From: Paracoccaceae bacterium
GTDB lineage: Bacteria; Pseudomonadota; Alphaproteobacteria; Rhodobacterales; Rhodobacteraceae
Direction: 5' to 3'
Length of the DNA stretch: 35,622 nt
Assembly: GCA_030066855.1 (NCBI GenBank)
Contig: JASJAU010000033.1
Span: 1 to 35,622, forward strand
How positions within the stretch are numbered: position 1 is the stretch's first letter; each line of letters starts with the position of its first letter. The notes beneath the pieces are model-generated. The model had not been told where the DNA came from and ran no database searches. It saw only the letters and a list, made by a program, of their open reading frames with translations. The position numbers and the translations under genes were made by a program. Below, piece by piece: positions 15,692 to 23,384 of this stretch.

Positions 15692-16629
15692 AGCCGCGCC
15701 AGCCGTTCGGACAGAAGCCCGAAGAACCCGTCGCGATCCACGCCGCCCACGAACATCGCGTTGGGCGGGCGATCCGTCACGCCCCACCAGTCAGCCACGG
15801 TCATGCCGCGCGTTAGCTCCGATTGCGTCTCGACCTCGACATTGACGTGCCGGCCGGTGAAGAGCTCGGGCTTGATCAGGTATGCGATCACGCAGGGGTC
15901 ATGGAGCGGCGCGCCGGTCGAGCCGTATTTCTCCATGTCATAGCGCTCGAAAAAATCGGTCCAGGCCGAGACCATTCGCCCCGTCTCCGTCCCGAGCGCC
16001 GCCATATCGTCCACCCAGGCTTGCGAGGTCAGCGCCTTGTGGGTGACATCGAGCGGCATCACCGTCAGCTTGACGCCCGATCTGAACACAATATCAGCCG
16101 CTTCCGGGTCGACGTAGATGTTGAACTCGGCGGCGGGGGTGATGTTGCCGACCTCGAAGTAGGCGCCGCCCATCAGCACGATCTCTTGCACGCGCTCGAC
16201 GACATCGGGCGCCTTTGCGAAGGCGATCCCGATATTCGTGAGCGGTCCGATCGGGCAGAGCGTGACGGTGCCGGGCGGCTCGGTCCTGAGCGTCTCGATG
16301 ATGAAGTCGACGCCGCTCTGCTCTTGCAGCGCCATGGCTGGCTCGGGCAAAGGCGGCCCGTCCAGGCCGGTCTTCCCGTGGACATGCTCCGCCGTCACCA
16401 GCCTCCGAGCCATCGGCGCGTCGGCGCCTGCAAAAACGGGCATATCCGACCGTCCGGCAAGCTCGCAGACGATCCGCGCGTTCTTTTGGGTGAGGTCGAG
16501 CGGCACGTTGCCCGCCACCGCCACCACGCCCAGCACGTTCACATACTCGGGCGAGGCCAGCGCCAGGAGGATCGCGACGGCGTCGTCCTGTCCTGGATCG
16601 GTGTCGATGATGATGTTGCGGGGCGCCAT
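15688..16629 (-). CDS. Nucleoside hydrolase (IunH/Rih family)
   Basis: A 313-residue enzyme that hydrolyses the N-glycosidic bond of ribonucleosides to free base and ribose. The calcium-binding motif D-T-D-P-G-Q-D-D is at 9-16, and the active-site pair His243-Asp244 lies in P-L-H-D-P; E-F-N-I-Y-V-D-P supplies the ribose-binding Asn. Base preference (inosine/uridine, pyrimidine or other) cannot be read safely. ATG 16627-16629 is preferred over the GTG just before it because TTGGAG is then correctly spaced. That ribosome binding site lies in one arm of a perfect 12-bp inverted repeat, so translation may be controlled by leader structure. It is first gene of an operon with GrpB and GNAT. Confidence 0.94.
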   Translation of the reverse strand: MAPRNIIIDTDPGQDDAVAILLALASPEYVNVLGVVAVAGNVPLDLTQKNARIVCELAGRSDMPVFAGADAPMARRLVTAEHVHGKTGLDGPPLPEPAMALQEQSGVDFIIETLRTEPPGTVTLCPIGPLTNIGIAFAKAPDVVERVQEIVLMGGAYFEVGNITPAAEFNIYVDPEAADIVFRSGVKLTVMPLDVTHKALTSQAWVDDMAALGTETGRMVSAWTDFFERYDMEKYGSTGAPLHDPCVIAYLIKPELFTGRHVNVEVETQSELTRGMTVADWWGVTDRPPNAMFVGGVDRDGFFGLLSERLARL

Positions 16630-16728
16630 CACGTCTCCAATGCTCAGGGGTCGGAGAGTGGCGGCGCCCCGCGCCCTTGTCCAGTGTGTGCGATGGAGAA
16701 GGGGAGGTCGTTCTGTATTGGAGACGTG
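16630..16728 (-). promoter_or_regulatory. Ribosome-binding-site-masking inverted repeat in the nucleoside hydrolase leader
   Basis: CACGTCTCCAAT (16630-16641 on the plus strand) and ATTGGAGACGTG (16717-16728) are perfect 12-base inverted repeats 75 bases apart. In the minus-strand transcript the downstream arm contains the ribosome binding site TTGGAG and ends against the start codon. Pairing with the upstream arm would therefore hide it. A second, local pyrimidine stretch (16653-16661) could pair imperfectly with the same site. The arrangement resembles a translational riboswitch or thermosensor; the signal is unknown and no known riboswitch class is recognised. Confidence 0.5.
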
Positions 16729-16765
16729 GCGTCATCCGCGCGGGATGTGGCTGCGTGTTGCGTCT

Positions 16766-16794
16766 TTTATCTCCGAGTATGCCCGCCTGGTCAA
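16766..16794 (-). promoter_or_regulatory. Sigma-70-type promoter of the nucleoside hydrolase operon
   Basis: On the minus strand TTGACC (16789-16794) and GATAAA (16766-16771) are spaced by 17 bases, a good match to housekeeping promoters. Transcription would start near 16759, giving a leader of about 130 nt before the start codon. The leader also holds a small hairpin CATCC-CGCGC-GGATG (16733-16747). Confidence 0.65.
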
Positions 16795-16838
16795 TACCTG
16801 AGTGAACTAGTCGGGAAATAACTTCGGCGCCGCAGCAA

Positions 16839-17651
16839 TCAGACTTTCTCCGCCGCTTTAGCCGCGTCCCAAAGCGTGTCCATCTCTGCCAGATCGCTGT
16901 CTTCCGGCTGCCGGCCCTCCGCCGCCAATGCCGCTTCAACCGCGCGGAACCGCCTTGTGAACTTGGCGTTCGCGTCCCTCAACGCCGCCTCTGGGTCGAT
17001 CTTCAGATGCCGGGCGAGGTTCGCCATCACGAACATCAGATCTCCGAACTCTTCATAGAGGTGCTCCCGGTCGCCTCCATCCCGGGCCTCGATCAGCTCC
17101 GCCGTCTCCTCCGCGATCTTATCCAGAACCGCACCCGCGTCGGGCCAGTCGAAGCCGACTCGCGCGGCGCGTTTCTGCAGCTTCACCGCGCGGAGCAGCG
17201 CCGGCAGCCCCATGGCCACATCATCCAGCACCCCGCCCTGATCGCGACCGGCGCGCTCCGCCGCCTTGGCGACCTCCCAATCCCGCGTTTGATCCTCCGC
17301 CGTCTTGTCGCGGCTTTCGGTCCCGAAGACATGCGGGTGCCGGGCGATCATCTTCGCCACGATCCGCCGCGCCACGCTGTCGAAATCGAAATGTCCCGCC
17401 TCAGCGCCCATCTGACCGTGGTAGACGACCTGCAGGAGCAGATCGCCCAGCTCTCCCTCAAGCTCTTCCCAGGCCTCGCGCTCAATGGCGTCGGCGACTT
17501 CATAGGCCTCCTCGATCGTGTAGGGCGCGATGGTTCCGAAATCCTGCTCGATGTCCCAGGGGCACCCGGTCTCGGGGTCGCGGAGCCGCCGCATCACCTC
17601 CAATAGCCGCGGCATGCCGTCCGCCACGGAATGGATCGGATCATCGGTCAT
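16839..17651 (-). CDS. mazG: Nucleoside triphosphate pyrophosphohydrolase MazG
   Basis: A 270-residue cytoplasmic enzyme that converts NTPs or dNTPs to monophosphates and pyrophosphate, removing damaged nucleotides and lowering ppGpp-related signals in some species. It has two tandem MazG domains. The first carries E-E-A-Y-E (Glu47, Glu48, Glu51) and E-L-G-D (Glu67, Asp70), preceded by C-P-W-D. The second, from about 165, carries E-E-T-A-E and E-E-F-G-D. The ATG at 17649-17651 is preferred because GGGGGA then has proper spacing; the ATG two codons earlier (17655-17657) is possible. It diverges from the M20 amidohydrolase. Confidence 0.94.
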   Translation of the reverse strand: MTDDPIHSVADGMPRLLEVMRRLRDPETGCPWDIEQDFGTIAPYTIEEAYEVADAIEREAWEELEGELGDLLLQVVYHGQMGAEAGHFDFDSVARRIVAKMIARHPHVFGTESRDKTAEDQTRDWEVAKAAERAGRDQGGVLDDVAMGLPALLRAVKLQKRAARVGFDWPDAGAVLDKIAEETAELIEARDGGDREHLYEEFGDLMFVMANLARHLKIDPEAALRDANAKFTRRFRAVEAALAAEGRQPEDSDLAEMDTLWDAAKAAEKV

Positions 17652-17716
17652 GGACATTCCCCCGCCGCTCTGGAAAGACAATCGACGACCTCTCACGATC
17701 CCGGAGCCCTGTCCAC

Positions 17717-18880
17717 ATGCCCGTTCTCAATCGCATCGCCGGATTTGCTGACGAGATGAAGGAATGGCGGCACTGGCTGCACCGGAACCCCGAACTGGGC
17801 TTCGATCTGCCGAAGACGGCGGCTTTCGTGGCCGGCAAGCTCTCGGAGATCGGCGTTGACGAGATTCACGAGGGCATTGCGGAAACTGGCATTGTCGCGA
17901 TCATCAACGGGCAGGGTCCGGGGCCGACCATCGGGCTGCGCGCCGATATGGACGCGCTGCCGATCACCGAGACGACCGGCGCACCGCATGCGTCTGAGAC
18001 CCCCGGCGTCATGCACGCCTGCGGTCATGACGGGCACACAACGATGCTCCTGGGCGCCGCCAAATACCTCACCGAGACCCGCCGTTTCAAAGGCCGCGTG
18101 GCGCTGATCTTTCAGCCTGCCGAGGAGGGCGGAGGCGGGGGCGGCGTCATGGTGCGCGAGGGTATCATGGACCGCTTCGACATCGCCCAGGTCTATGGCA
18201 TCCACAACGCGCCCACGAACGACTTCGGGGTGACCGATGTCGCAAAGGGACCGATTATGGCCTCTGCCGATGAGTTCTTCATCACATTCAAGGGCACCGG
18301 CGGCCATGCCGCACGCCCGGAGGTGGCGACCGATCCGCTGATGTGCGCTGTCTCCACTGTTCAGGCGCTGCAATCTATCGTCTCGCGCAACCGGCCGGGC
18401 TTTGAGCCCATGATCCTGTCGGTCACGCAAATCCACGCGGGCGGCCCGGCCACCAACATCATATGGCCTGAGGCCAGGATCGGCGGGACAGTCCGCGCGT
18501 TTTCCGAGGAGATCCGCAACCTCGCTGAACACCGCATCACCGAAATCGTGATGGGTCAGGCCTCCGCCTTCGGAGTGACGGCGGATGTCAACTACGAGCG
18601 CAGCTATCCGCCCACGATCAATGATGCGGAGAAAGCCGCCTTCGCCGCCGACGTCGCGCGCGAGATCGTAGGGCCGGAGAACGTGAACGAGAACCCGACG
18701 CCCAAGATGGGGTCCGAGGATTTCTCATACATGCTGAACGAGCGCCCAGGCGCCTATGTCCGGATCGGGCAGGGGAAGGGCGTGCTCCTTCACCAGCCGA
18801 ACTACGACTTCAACGACGATATCGCGCCAGTCGGCGCGTCGTTCTTCGCGCGTCTTGTGGAGACCGCGCAACCGCTCTGA
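17717..18880 (+). CDS. M20-family metal-dependent amidohydrolase (HipO-like)
   Basis: A 387-residue cytoplasmic enzyme of peptidase family M20D, which removes acyl groups from N-acyl amino acids and related amides. Metal-binding parts: Cys102 and His104 in H-A-C-G-H-D-G-H, Glu136-Glu137 in P-A-E-E-G, and the dimerisation segment with G-G-H-A-A-R-P. The C-terminal G-S-E-D-F is also typical. The gene is followed after 12 nt by an agmatinase-like gene with a very strong ribosome binding site, so the two form an operon. Substrate unknown. Confidence 0.93.
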   Translation: MPVLNRIAGFADEMKEWRHWLHRNPELGFDLPKTAAFVAGKLSEIGVDEIHEGIAETGIVAIINGQGPGPTIGLRADMDALPITETTGAPHASETPGVMHACGHDGHTTMLLGAAKYLTETRRFKGRVALIFQPAEEGGGGGGVMVREGIMDRFDIAQVYGIHNAPTNDFGVTDVAKGPIMASADEFFITFKGTGGHAARPEVATDPLMCAVSTVQALQSIVSRNRPGFEPMILSVTQIHAGGPATNIIWPEARIGGTVRAFSEEIRNLAEHRITEIVMGQASAFGVTADVNYERSYPPTINDAEKAAFAADVAREIVGPENVNENPTPKMGSEDFSYMLNERPGAYVRIGQGKGVLLHQPNYDFNDDIAPVGASFFARLVETAQPL

Positions 18881-18892
18881 GGGGAGGGGCCT

Positions 18893-19855
18893 ATGACGCT
18901 CGACAAAGCCGCCGAAGAGGTCGATGTCGCGATTGCAGCAGGTCGAAATAAGGGCCTGGCCTACGAGAACCCCTTCGGCGGCGTCCCGTCCTTCCTGCGC
19001 CGGACATATACCAAGGATCTCAGCGGCTTCGACGTCGCGGTCACCGGCATCCCCTTTGATCAGGCCGTCACCAACCGCCCCGGCGCCCGTTTCGGCCCGC
19101 GCGCAATCCGCGAGGCCTCGACTCTGCAAGCGGGCGACCCGCCTTATGGCTGGGGCTACTCGCCGCTTGAGACCTTCGCCGTGGCCGACTTCGGCGACAT
19201 GGCCTTCGACTATGCCAAGGTCGCGGACGTGCCGGGGCTGATTGAGGCGCATATCGCTGGCGTCCTTGCTACCGATACCGCTTGCCTGACGCTTGGGGGC
19301 GATCACTCGATCCTGCTGCCGTCGCTCCGCGCGCATGCCGCCAAGTACGGGCCGCTGGCGCTCTGCCAGTTCGACGCCCATTCCGACACCTGGGAGGACA
19401 ATGACCCGGCTCGCGTCGACCACGGCACGATCGTCTACAAGGCGGTGAAAGAGGGGCTGATCGACCCGGAGCGCTCCGTCCAGATTGGCATACGCGTCGA
19501 GAGTGATCCGGCGCTCGGCATCACCCGGATCGACGCCCGAACCGTTCATGCCGAGGGTTCTGAAACCATCGCCGCGCGGGCCAAAGAGATCATAGACGGC
19601 GCCAAAACCTACCTCTCCTTCGACATCGACGCCCTCGACCCCGCCTTCGCCCCCGGCACCGGCACGCCGGTCTGGGGCGGGCTTACCACCAACGATGCGG
19701 CCGTGATGCTCCGCGCTCTGGCCGGTATCGATCTTGTCGGCATGGACGTGGTCGAGGTCTCCCCACCCTTCGATTCGGGCGCCGTCACCGCTATTGCCGG
19801 CGCCCATGTCGCGTATGAGCTTCTGTCGCTATGGGGTTGGAATCATAAGGATTAA
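18893..19855 (+). CDS. speB: Agmatinase-like ureohydrolase
   Basis: A 320-residue binuclear manganese enzyme of the arginase/agmatinase family, hydrolysing a guanidino group to urea. The metal ligands are all present: His138 (G-G-D-H-S), Asp161, His163 and Asp165 (D-A-H-S-D), and Asp244 and Asp246 (F-D-I-D-A-L-D-P). Overall motifs (T-G-I-P-F-D ... R-P-G-A-R-F-G-P) fit agmatinase, which makes putrescine. However, guanidinobutyrase and other guanidino-acid hydrolases share this pattern, so the substrate is uncertain. GGGGAGGGG lies before ATG 18893. It is paired with an M20 amidohydrolase, and no arginine decarboxylase is in view. Confidence 0.88.
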   Translation: MTLDKAAEEVDVAIAAGRNKGLAYENPFGGVPSFLRRTYTKDLSGFDVAVTGIPFDQAVTNRPGARFGPRAIREASTLQAGDPPYGWGYSPLETFAVADFGDMAFDYAKVADVPGLIEAHIAGVLATDTACLTLGGDHSILLPSLRAHAAKYGPLALCQFDAHSDTWEDNDPARVDHGTIVYKAVKEGLIDPERSVQIGIRVESDPALGITRIDARTVHAEGSETIAARAKEIIDGAKTYLSFDIDALDPAFAPGTGTPVWGGLTTNDAAVMLRALAGIDLVGMDVVEVSPPFDSGAVTAIAGAHVAYELLSLWGWNHKD

Positions 19856-19925
19856 CCTCAAGGTACTTCAAATCCATCCTTCCCGGTGGTAAATAATCAA
19901 GACCGGGGGCGCATACAGGGGACGC

Positions 19926-20372
19926 ATGAAAGAGATCCTTTTTCTCCTGATCGGCCTGAGCCTCGCGGCGATGATCTGGATTCGCTTCTCGCCCATCGAC
20001 ATGGACCAGTTCCACGTCGATCCGGCGGATGCCGACGAGCCCGCCGGCAACGGCTTCCGCCTGATCGGGCGCGAGGCGCCGCGCTTTCCGGGCCACCCGG
20101 ACACGGTTCTGCAAGCGTTCATCGACATCGCGCGGAATGAGCCGCGCACTCGTCAGGTTGAAGGCGGCATAGATGAGGGAATGATCTCTTTCGTCTCGCG
20201 CACAAAGATCATGGGCTTTCCCGATATCATCACCGTAAAAGCGACCGACGAGCTGGAAGAGACCAAGCTCTCGGTCATCTCGCGCGCGAGATACCCTGGC
20301 TCAGACTGGGGGGTGAACCGGGAGCGGCTGGATCGGTGGCTTGGCCAGATGGAGCAGCTTCTCAGAGAGTGA
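19926..20372 (+). CDS. DUF1499 family protein
   Basis: A 148-residue protein with one N-terminal hydrophobic helix (residues about 4-20) followed by a soluble domain of the DUF1499 family (P-R-F-P-G-H-P ... V-S-R-T-K-I-M-G-F-P-D ... S-V-I-S-R-A-R-Y-P-G-S-D-W-G-V-N). It is probably anchored in the inner membrane with the domain in the periplasm. The function is not established. AGGGGACGC precedes the ATG. A weak promoter-like pair TTCAAA-N17-TAAATA (19867-19895) and a 6-bp inverted repeat CCCGGT/ACCGGG (19882-19907) lie upstream. The last 72 bases overlap, in antisense, the 3' end of the next gene. Confidence 0.87.
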   Translation: MKEILFLLIGLSLAAMIWIRFSPIDMDQFHVDPADADEPAGNGFRLIGREAPRFPGHPDTVLQAFIDIARNEPRTRQVEGGIDEGMISFVSRTKIMGFPDIITVKATDELEETKLSVISRARYPGSDWGVNRERLDRWLGQMEQLLRE

Positions 20373-20606
20373 CGACGACAGGCAGCCCATGCCGGTGTCA
20401 CGCCACATCGGCGAGTTCAGGGACATGTCGCACTGCGCCATGAACGACCGACCGCCGACCGTCAAGCAGATCGTTTCGCCCAGCTCCACCCGCGCTCCCT
20501 GCGTGTCCGTGCAATAGCACTCGACCGTCTTGCCGCTGGGTCCGGTCACATCCGCGAGCGCCGGGGTGGCGGCAAACATAAGGGATATAAGCAGGAGGGG
20601 TCTCAT
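20301..20606 (-). CDS. Small secreted protein of unknown function
   Basis: A 101-residue open frame with a clear signal peptide (M-R-P-L-L-L-I-S-L-M-F ... cleavage near A-L-A after residue 18). The mature part has Cys residues in V-E-C-Y-C, E-T-I-C, Q-C-D-M and G-M-G-C, so disulfides are likely in the periplasm. I recall similar short proteins in other Rhodobacterales but no named family. The ATG at 20604-20606 has GGAG only one base upstream; TTATAT (20615-20620 on this strand) could be a -10 that would make the mRNA nearly leaderless. A GTG six codons earlier is an alternative start. The 3' end overlaps the DUF1499 gene by 72 bases. Confidence 0.7.
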   Translation of the reverse strand: MRPLLLISLMFAATPALADVTGPSGKTVECYCTDTQGARVELGETICLTVGGRSFMAQCDMSLNSPMWRDTGMGCLSSSLSEKLLHLAKPPIQPLPVHPPV

Positions 20607-20689
20607 GCTCCACAATATAATCACTCCCCGGGCCGACCGCCAGACGCGCCGCGCTTGACGCCGTCCGGCTGATCAGAGAACAGATCGCC

Positions 20690-21745
20690 ATGGTACCTGC
20701 TGAGACCCTCGACCAGATCCGCGACCGCTTCCAGTTCCTGGAGGCGAAGATGGCCGATGGCGCGGAGCCGTCCGAGATCGCCGCTCTCGCAAAGGAGTAC
20801 GCCGATCTGAAGCCGGTCGTGGCCGAGATCGAGGCCTATCGCGAGATGTTGGCGGCCCGCGCCGACGCCGAGGCGATGCTCGATGACCCCGAGATGAAGG
20901 CGCTGGCGGAGGAGGAGCTGACCGACCTCAAGACCCGCCTGCCGGAGGCCGAACAGGCGCTGCGCCTGGCGCTCCTGCCGAAAGACGCCGCCGACGCCCG
21001 TCCGGCGATCGTCGAGATCCGGCCCGGCACGGGCGGGGAGGAGGCGGCGCTTTTCGCCGGCGACCTCCTCCGGATGTATCAGCGCTACGCCGAAAACAAA
21101 GGCTGGAAATTCAACATCATCGAGCTGAGCGAGACCGAGCTTGGCGGGGTGCGGGAGGCAGTCGCCAACATCTCCGGCGACAGCGTCTTCGCCCGAATGA
21201 AGTTCGAATCGGGCGTCCACCGGGTCCAGCGCGTGCCGGAAACAGAAAGCGGGGGCCGCATTCACACCTCCGCCGCGACCGTGGCAGTGCTGCCCGAGGC
21301 GGAGGAGGTCGATATCGATATCCCCGCCACCGACATCCGCATCGACACCATGCGCGCCAGCGGCGCGGGTGGGCAGCATGTGAACACCACCGATTCCGCC
21401 GTACGTATCACGCATATACCGTCAGGCATTGTCGTCACCTCCTCAGAGAAATCCCAACACCAGAACCGCGCCATTGCGATGCAGGTGCTTCGGACCAAAC
21501 TCTTCGATCTCGAACGGCAAAAGGCGGATGAGGAGCGCGCCGCGGACCGCAAGGCGCAGGTCGGCTCCGGCGACCGGTCGGAGCGCATCCGCACTTACAA
21601 CTTTCCGCAAGGCCGGATGACCGACCACCGGATCGGGCTCACCCTCTACCGCCTGACCGAAATCGTCGCGGGCGACCTCGACGAGGTGATCGACGCGCTG
21701 ATTGCCGAGGATCAGGCGGCGAAACTGGCGGAGCAGGGGCTCTGA
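20690..21745 (+). CDS. prfA: Peptide chain release factor 1
   Basis: A 351-residue translation factor that reads UAA and UAG stop codons and triggers peptide release. The stop-codon reading tripeptide is P183-E-T185 (family pattern P-x-T; E. coli has P-A-T), which identifies RF1 rather than RF2. The catalytic G-G-Q is at 227-229 in S-G-A-G-G-Q-H-V-N. Coiled N-terminal domain about 1-100. The ribosome binding site is weak (AGAGAAC). TTGACG at 20655-20660 could be a -35, without a clear -10. It is followed by prmC, which methylates this Gln. Confidence 0.97.
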   Translation: MVPAETLDQIRDRFQFLEAKMADGAEPSEIAALAKEYADLKPVVAEIEAYREMLAARADAEAMLDDPEMKALAEEELTDLKTRLPEAEQALRLALLPKDAADARPAIVEIRPGTGGEEAALFAGDLLRMYQRYAENKGWKFNIIELSETELGGVREAVANISGDSVFARMKFESGVHRVQRVPETESGGRIHTSAATVAVLPEAEEVDIDIPATDIRIDTMRASGAGGQHVNTTDSAVRITHIPSGIVVTSSEKSQHQNRAIAMQVLRTKLFDLERQKADEERAADRKAQVGSGDRSERIRTYNFPQGRMTDHRIGLTLYRLTEIVAGDLDEVIDALIAEDQAAKLAEQGL

Positions 21746-22578
21746 CGGTCGCCGACGCCGTCCGCGCCGCCGCTCGCCGCCTCCACGCCGCAGGTATCGA
21801 GACCCCCAACCGGGACGCGCGGAGGCTGATGGCGGCGGCCTTGACGATCGCGCCGGACCGGTTGACGCTGCATGATCGCGACGCGCTTGGCGCGGAAACC
21901 GCCAGCCGGTTCGAGAGCTTCATCACTCGGCGGGAGGCGCGCGAGCCGGTCTCCAGGATTATCGGGGAGCGTCTGTTCTGGGGGCGATCCTTCAAAGTCA
22001 CCCAGGACGTTCTCGACCCTCGCCCGGAGACGGAAATCCTGATCGAACAGGCCTTAGCCGAGCCGTTCTCAAAGGTCCTCGACCTCGGCACCGGTTCCGG
22101 CTGCATCCTCATCACGCTCCTCGCCGAACGGACCGAGGCGCGGGGGGTTGGCACCGACATCTCCGAACGCGCGGTTCTGATCGCGGGCGGCAACGCCGTC
22201 CGGCATGGCGTCGCGGACCGGATCGTGCTGCCACTCTCGGAATGGTACGACGATATCGGCGGCCGCTTCGACCTCATCGTTTCGAACCCGCCTTATATCG
22301 CCGCGGACGAGATGTCGGACCTCGCCCCCGAAGTCCGGGATCATGACCCCGCAGAGGCGCTGACCGATGGCGCCGACGGCCTGTCCGCCTATCGCGCGAT
22401 CGCTGCGGGTGCATTCGATCACCTGACCCCTGGAGGCAGATTGATCGTCGAGATCGGCCCGACCCAGGCTGCCGAAGTGACCGCGCTATTCCGCGCGGCC
22501 GGTCTTGAAACCATTGCCGTTCATCCCGATCTCGATGGCCGGGACAGGGCCGTTTCAGCCGTCGCGGCCGAGGCCTGA
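21742..22578 (+). CDS. prmC: Release factor glutamine methyltransferase PrmC (HemK), probable CTG start
   Basis: This SAM-dependent enzyme methylates the Gln of the GGQ motif in RF1 and RF2. The SAM loop L-D-L-G-T-G-S-G is followed by the catalytic N-P-P-Y at 182-185 (numbering from CTG). The first ATG in frame (21829) would remove about 29 residues that look like a genuine PrmC N-terminus ([12 protein letters not shown]). No ATG, GTG or TTG exists in frame near the expected start. The CTG at 21742-21744, overlapping the prfA stop as CTGA with GGAG eight bases before, is the best candidate. With it the protein has 278 residues, normal for the family. Confidence 0.88.
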   Translation: MTVADAVRAAARRLHAAGIETPNRDARRLMAAALTIAPDRLTLHDRDALGAETASRFESFITRREAREPVSRIIGERLFWGRSFKVTQDVLDPRPETEILIEQALAEPFSKVLDLGTGSGCILITLLAERTEARGVGTDISERAVLIAGGNAVRHGVADRIVLPLSEWYDDIGGRFDLIVSNPPYIAADEMSDLAPEVRDHDPAEALTDGADGLSAYRAIAAGAFDHLTPGGRLIVEIGPTQAAEVTALFRAAGLETIAVHPDLDGRDRAVSAVAAEA

Positions 22579-22634
22579 CAGGCTCCACCAGCGCGACAGA
22601 CGGCGGAAAAACGCGAATTCTTTGAGAAATTTGC

Positions 22635-22663
22635 TTGCCGACCCGAATCCCCCCGGCTAGATA
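22635..22663 (+). promoter_or_regulatory. Sigma-70-type promoter of the DUF4167 gene
   Basis: TTGCCG (22635-22640) and TAGATA (22658-22663) are separated by 17 bases, in the 210-base gap after prmC. Transcription would start near 22670, leaving a leader of about 120 nt that contains the GC-rich hairpin at 22726-22740. Confidence 0.55.
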
Positions 22664-22725
22664 GAGGAGCGTTCGGGTGAGGTACTGGCTCCCCGATCCG
22701 ACCTGCCAATCCTTGCACGGACAAT

Positions 22726-22740
22726 GCCCCGCGACGGGGC
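22726..22740 (+). repeat. Stem-loop in the DUF4167 leader
   Basis: GCCCCG-CGA-CGGGGC is a perfect 6-bp stem with a 3-nt loop, 48 bases before the DUF4167 start. No T run follows, so it is not a simple terminator; it could stabilise the mRNA or affect translation. Confidence 0.45.
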
Positions 22741-22788
22741 GGATGAGACAAAATCCGCGCAACAACCAGACAGCAACCTGGACCGTTC

Positions 22789-23322
22789 ATGAGATCATCG
22801 AAGTCACGCTCCCGGAACAAGGGCAACCGGAACCGCCCGTCCGGCAACATCGTAAACCGGGTGTTCGACAGCTCCGGCCCTGAGGGCAAGGTGCGCGGCA
22901 CGCCGCAGCAGATCATCGACAAGTACAACCAGCTCGCCCGCGACTCGCAGCTGGGAGGCGACCGGGTCGCGACCGAGAACTTCCAGCAGCACGCCGAGCA
23001 TTACTTGCGCATGCTCGCCGAAGCGCAGCGCGAGCAGGCCGAGCGGCAGGCGCAGCAGCAAGCCCAGAACGAAGAGCGCCAGCGCGCCCGGCGGGAGGAG
23101 CAGGAGCAGCGCCAGCAGGCCGAGGCGCAGCCCCCGGCTCAAGATGCCCCTGCCGATCCGCCCGCCGCGATGGATGAAGTGATAGACGCGGGGCCCGAAA
23201 GCGGCCTTGTCGAAACGCCGGAGGAGAAGCCGAGCCGACCCCGCCGGCAGCGCCGACCCCGGAACCCGGAGGGCGAGGCCCCCGAAGCGCCCGCTGATCC
23301 GACGCCGGACGCCGCCGAATAA
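22789..23322 (+). CDS. DUF4167 family protein
   Basis: A 177-residue, very polar protein. The N-terminal 80 residues are the DUF4167 domain (basic start R-S-S-K-S-R-S-R-N-K, then G-N-I-V-N-R-V-F-D-S-S-G-P-E-G-K-V-R-G and Q-Q-H-A-E-H-Y). Residues about 80-110 form a Gln/Glu/Arg-rich probable coiled coil, and the tail is acidic and Pro/Ala-rich, likely disordered. The basic N-terminus suggests RNA or ribosome contact, but this is inference; the family function is unknown. The gene commonly follows prfA-prmC in alphaproteobacteria, as here. It has its own probable promoter at 22635-22663. Confidence 0.92.
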   Translation: MRSSKSRSRNKGNRNRPSGNIVNRVFDSSGPEGKVRGTPQQIIDKYNQLARDSQLGGDRVATENFQQHAEHYLRMLAEAQREQAERQAQQQAQNEERQRARREEQEQRQQAEAQPPAQDAPADPPAAMDEVIDAGPESGLVETPEEKPSRPRRQRRPRNPEGEAPEAPADPTPDAAE

Positions 23323-23353
23323 CCGCTTCTTTGCGTTGACACATACTTTGGGG

Positions 23354-23365
23354 TGACGGCCGTCA
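23354..23365. repeat. 12-bp perfect palindrome between convergent genes
   Basis: TGACGGCCGTCA is fully symmetrical and lies in the 62-base gap between the convergent DUF4167 and ksgA genes. Two small overlapping stems, GCCC-TTT-GGGC and GGGC-AAA-GCCC, follow to 23384. No T run is present, so it is at best a weak bidirectional transcription end signal; a protein binding site is the alternative. Confidence 0.35.
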
Positions 23366-23384
23366 AGCCCTTTGGGCAAAGCCC

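Noticed and set aside
16094-16939. Minus-strand frame through the nucleoside hydrolase leader that could be read as a leader peptide
   Set aside because: Arg-rich, out of frame with the real gene and lacking a ribosome binding site at its internal ATG; more likely shadow sequence.
20690-21745. Possibility that the release factor is RF2 or a PrfH-type peptidyl-tRNA hydrolase
   Set aside because: It has full RF1 length, a P-x-T tripeptide and the GGQ loop, and is followed by prmC.
22677-22883. GTG-started frame with AGGAG eight bases upstream, before DUF4167
   Set aside because: The AGGAG lies directly after the predicted -10 element and would be upstream of the transcript start; the frame overlaps DUF4167 and resembles no protein I know.
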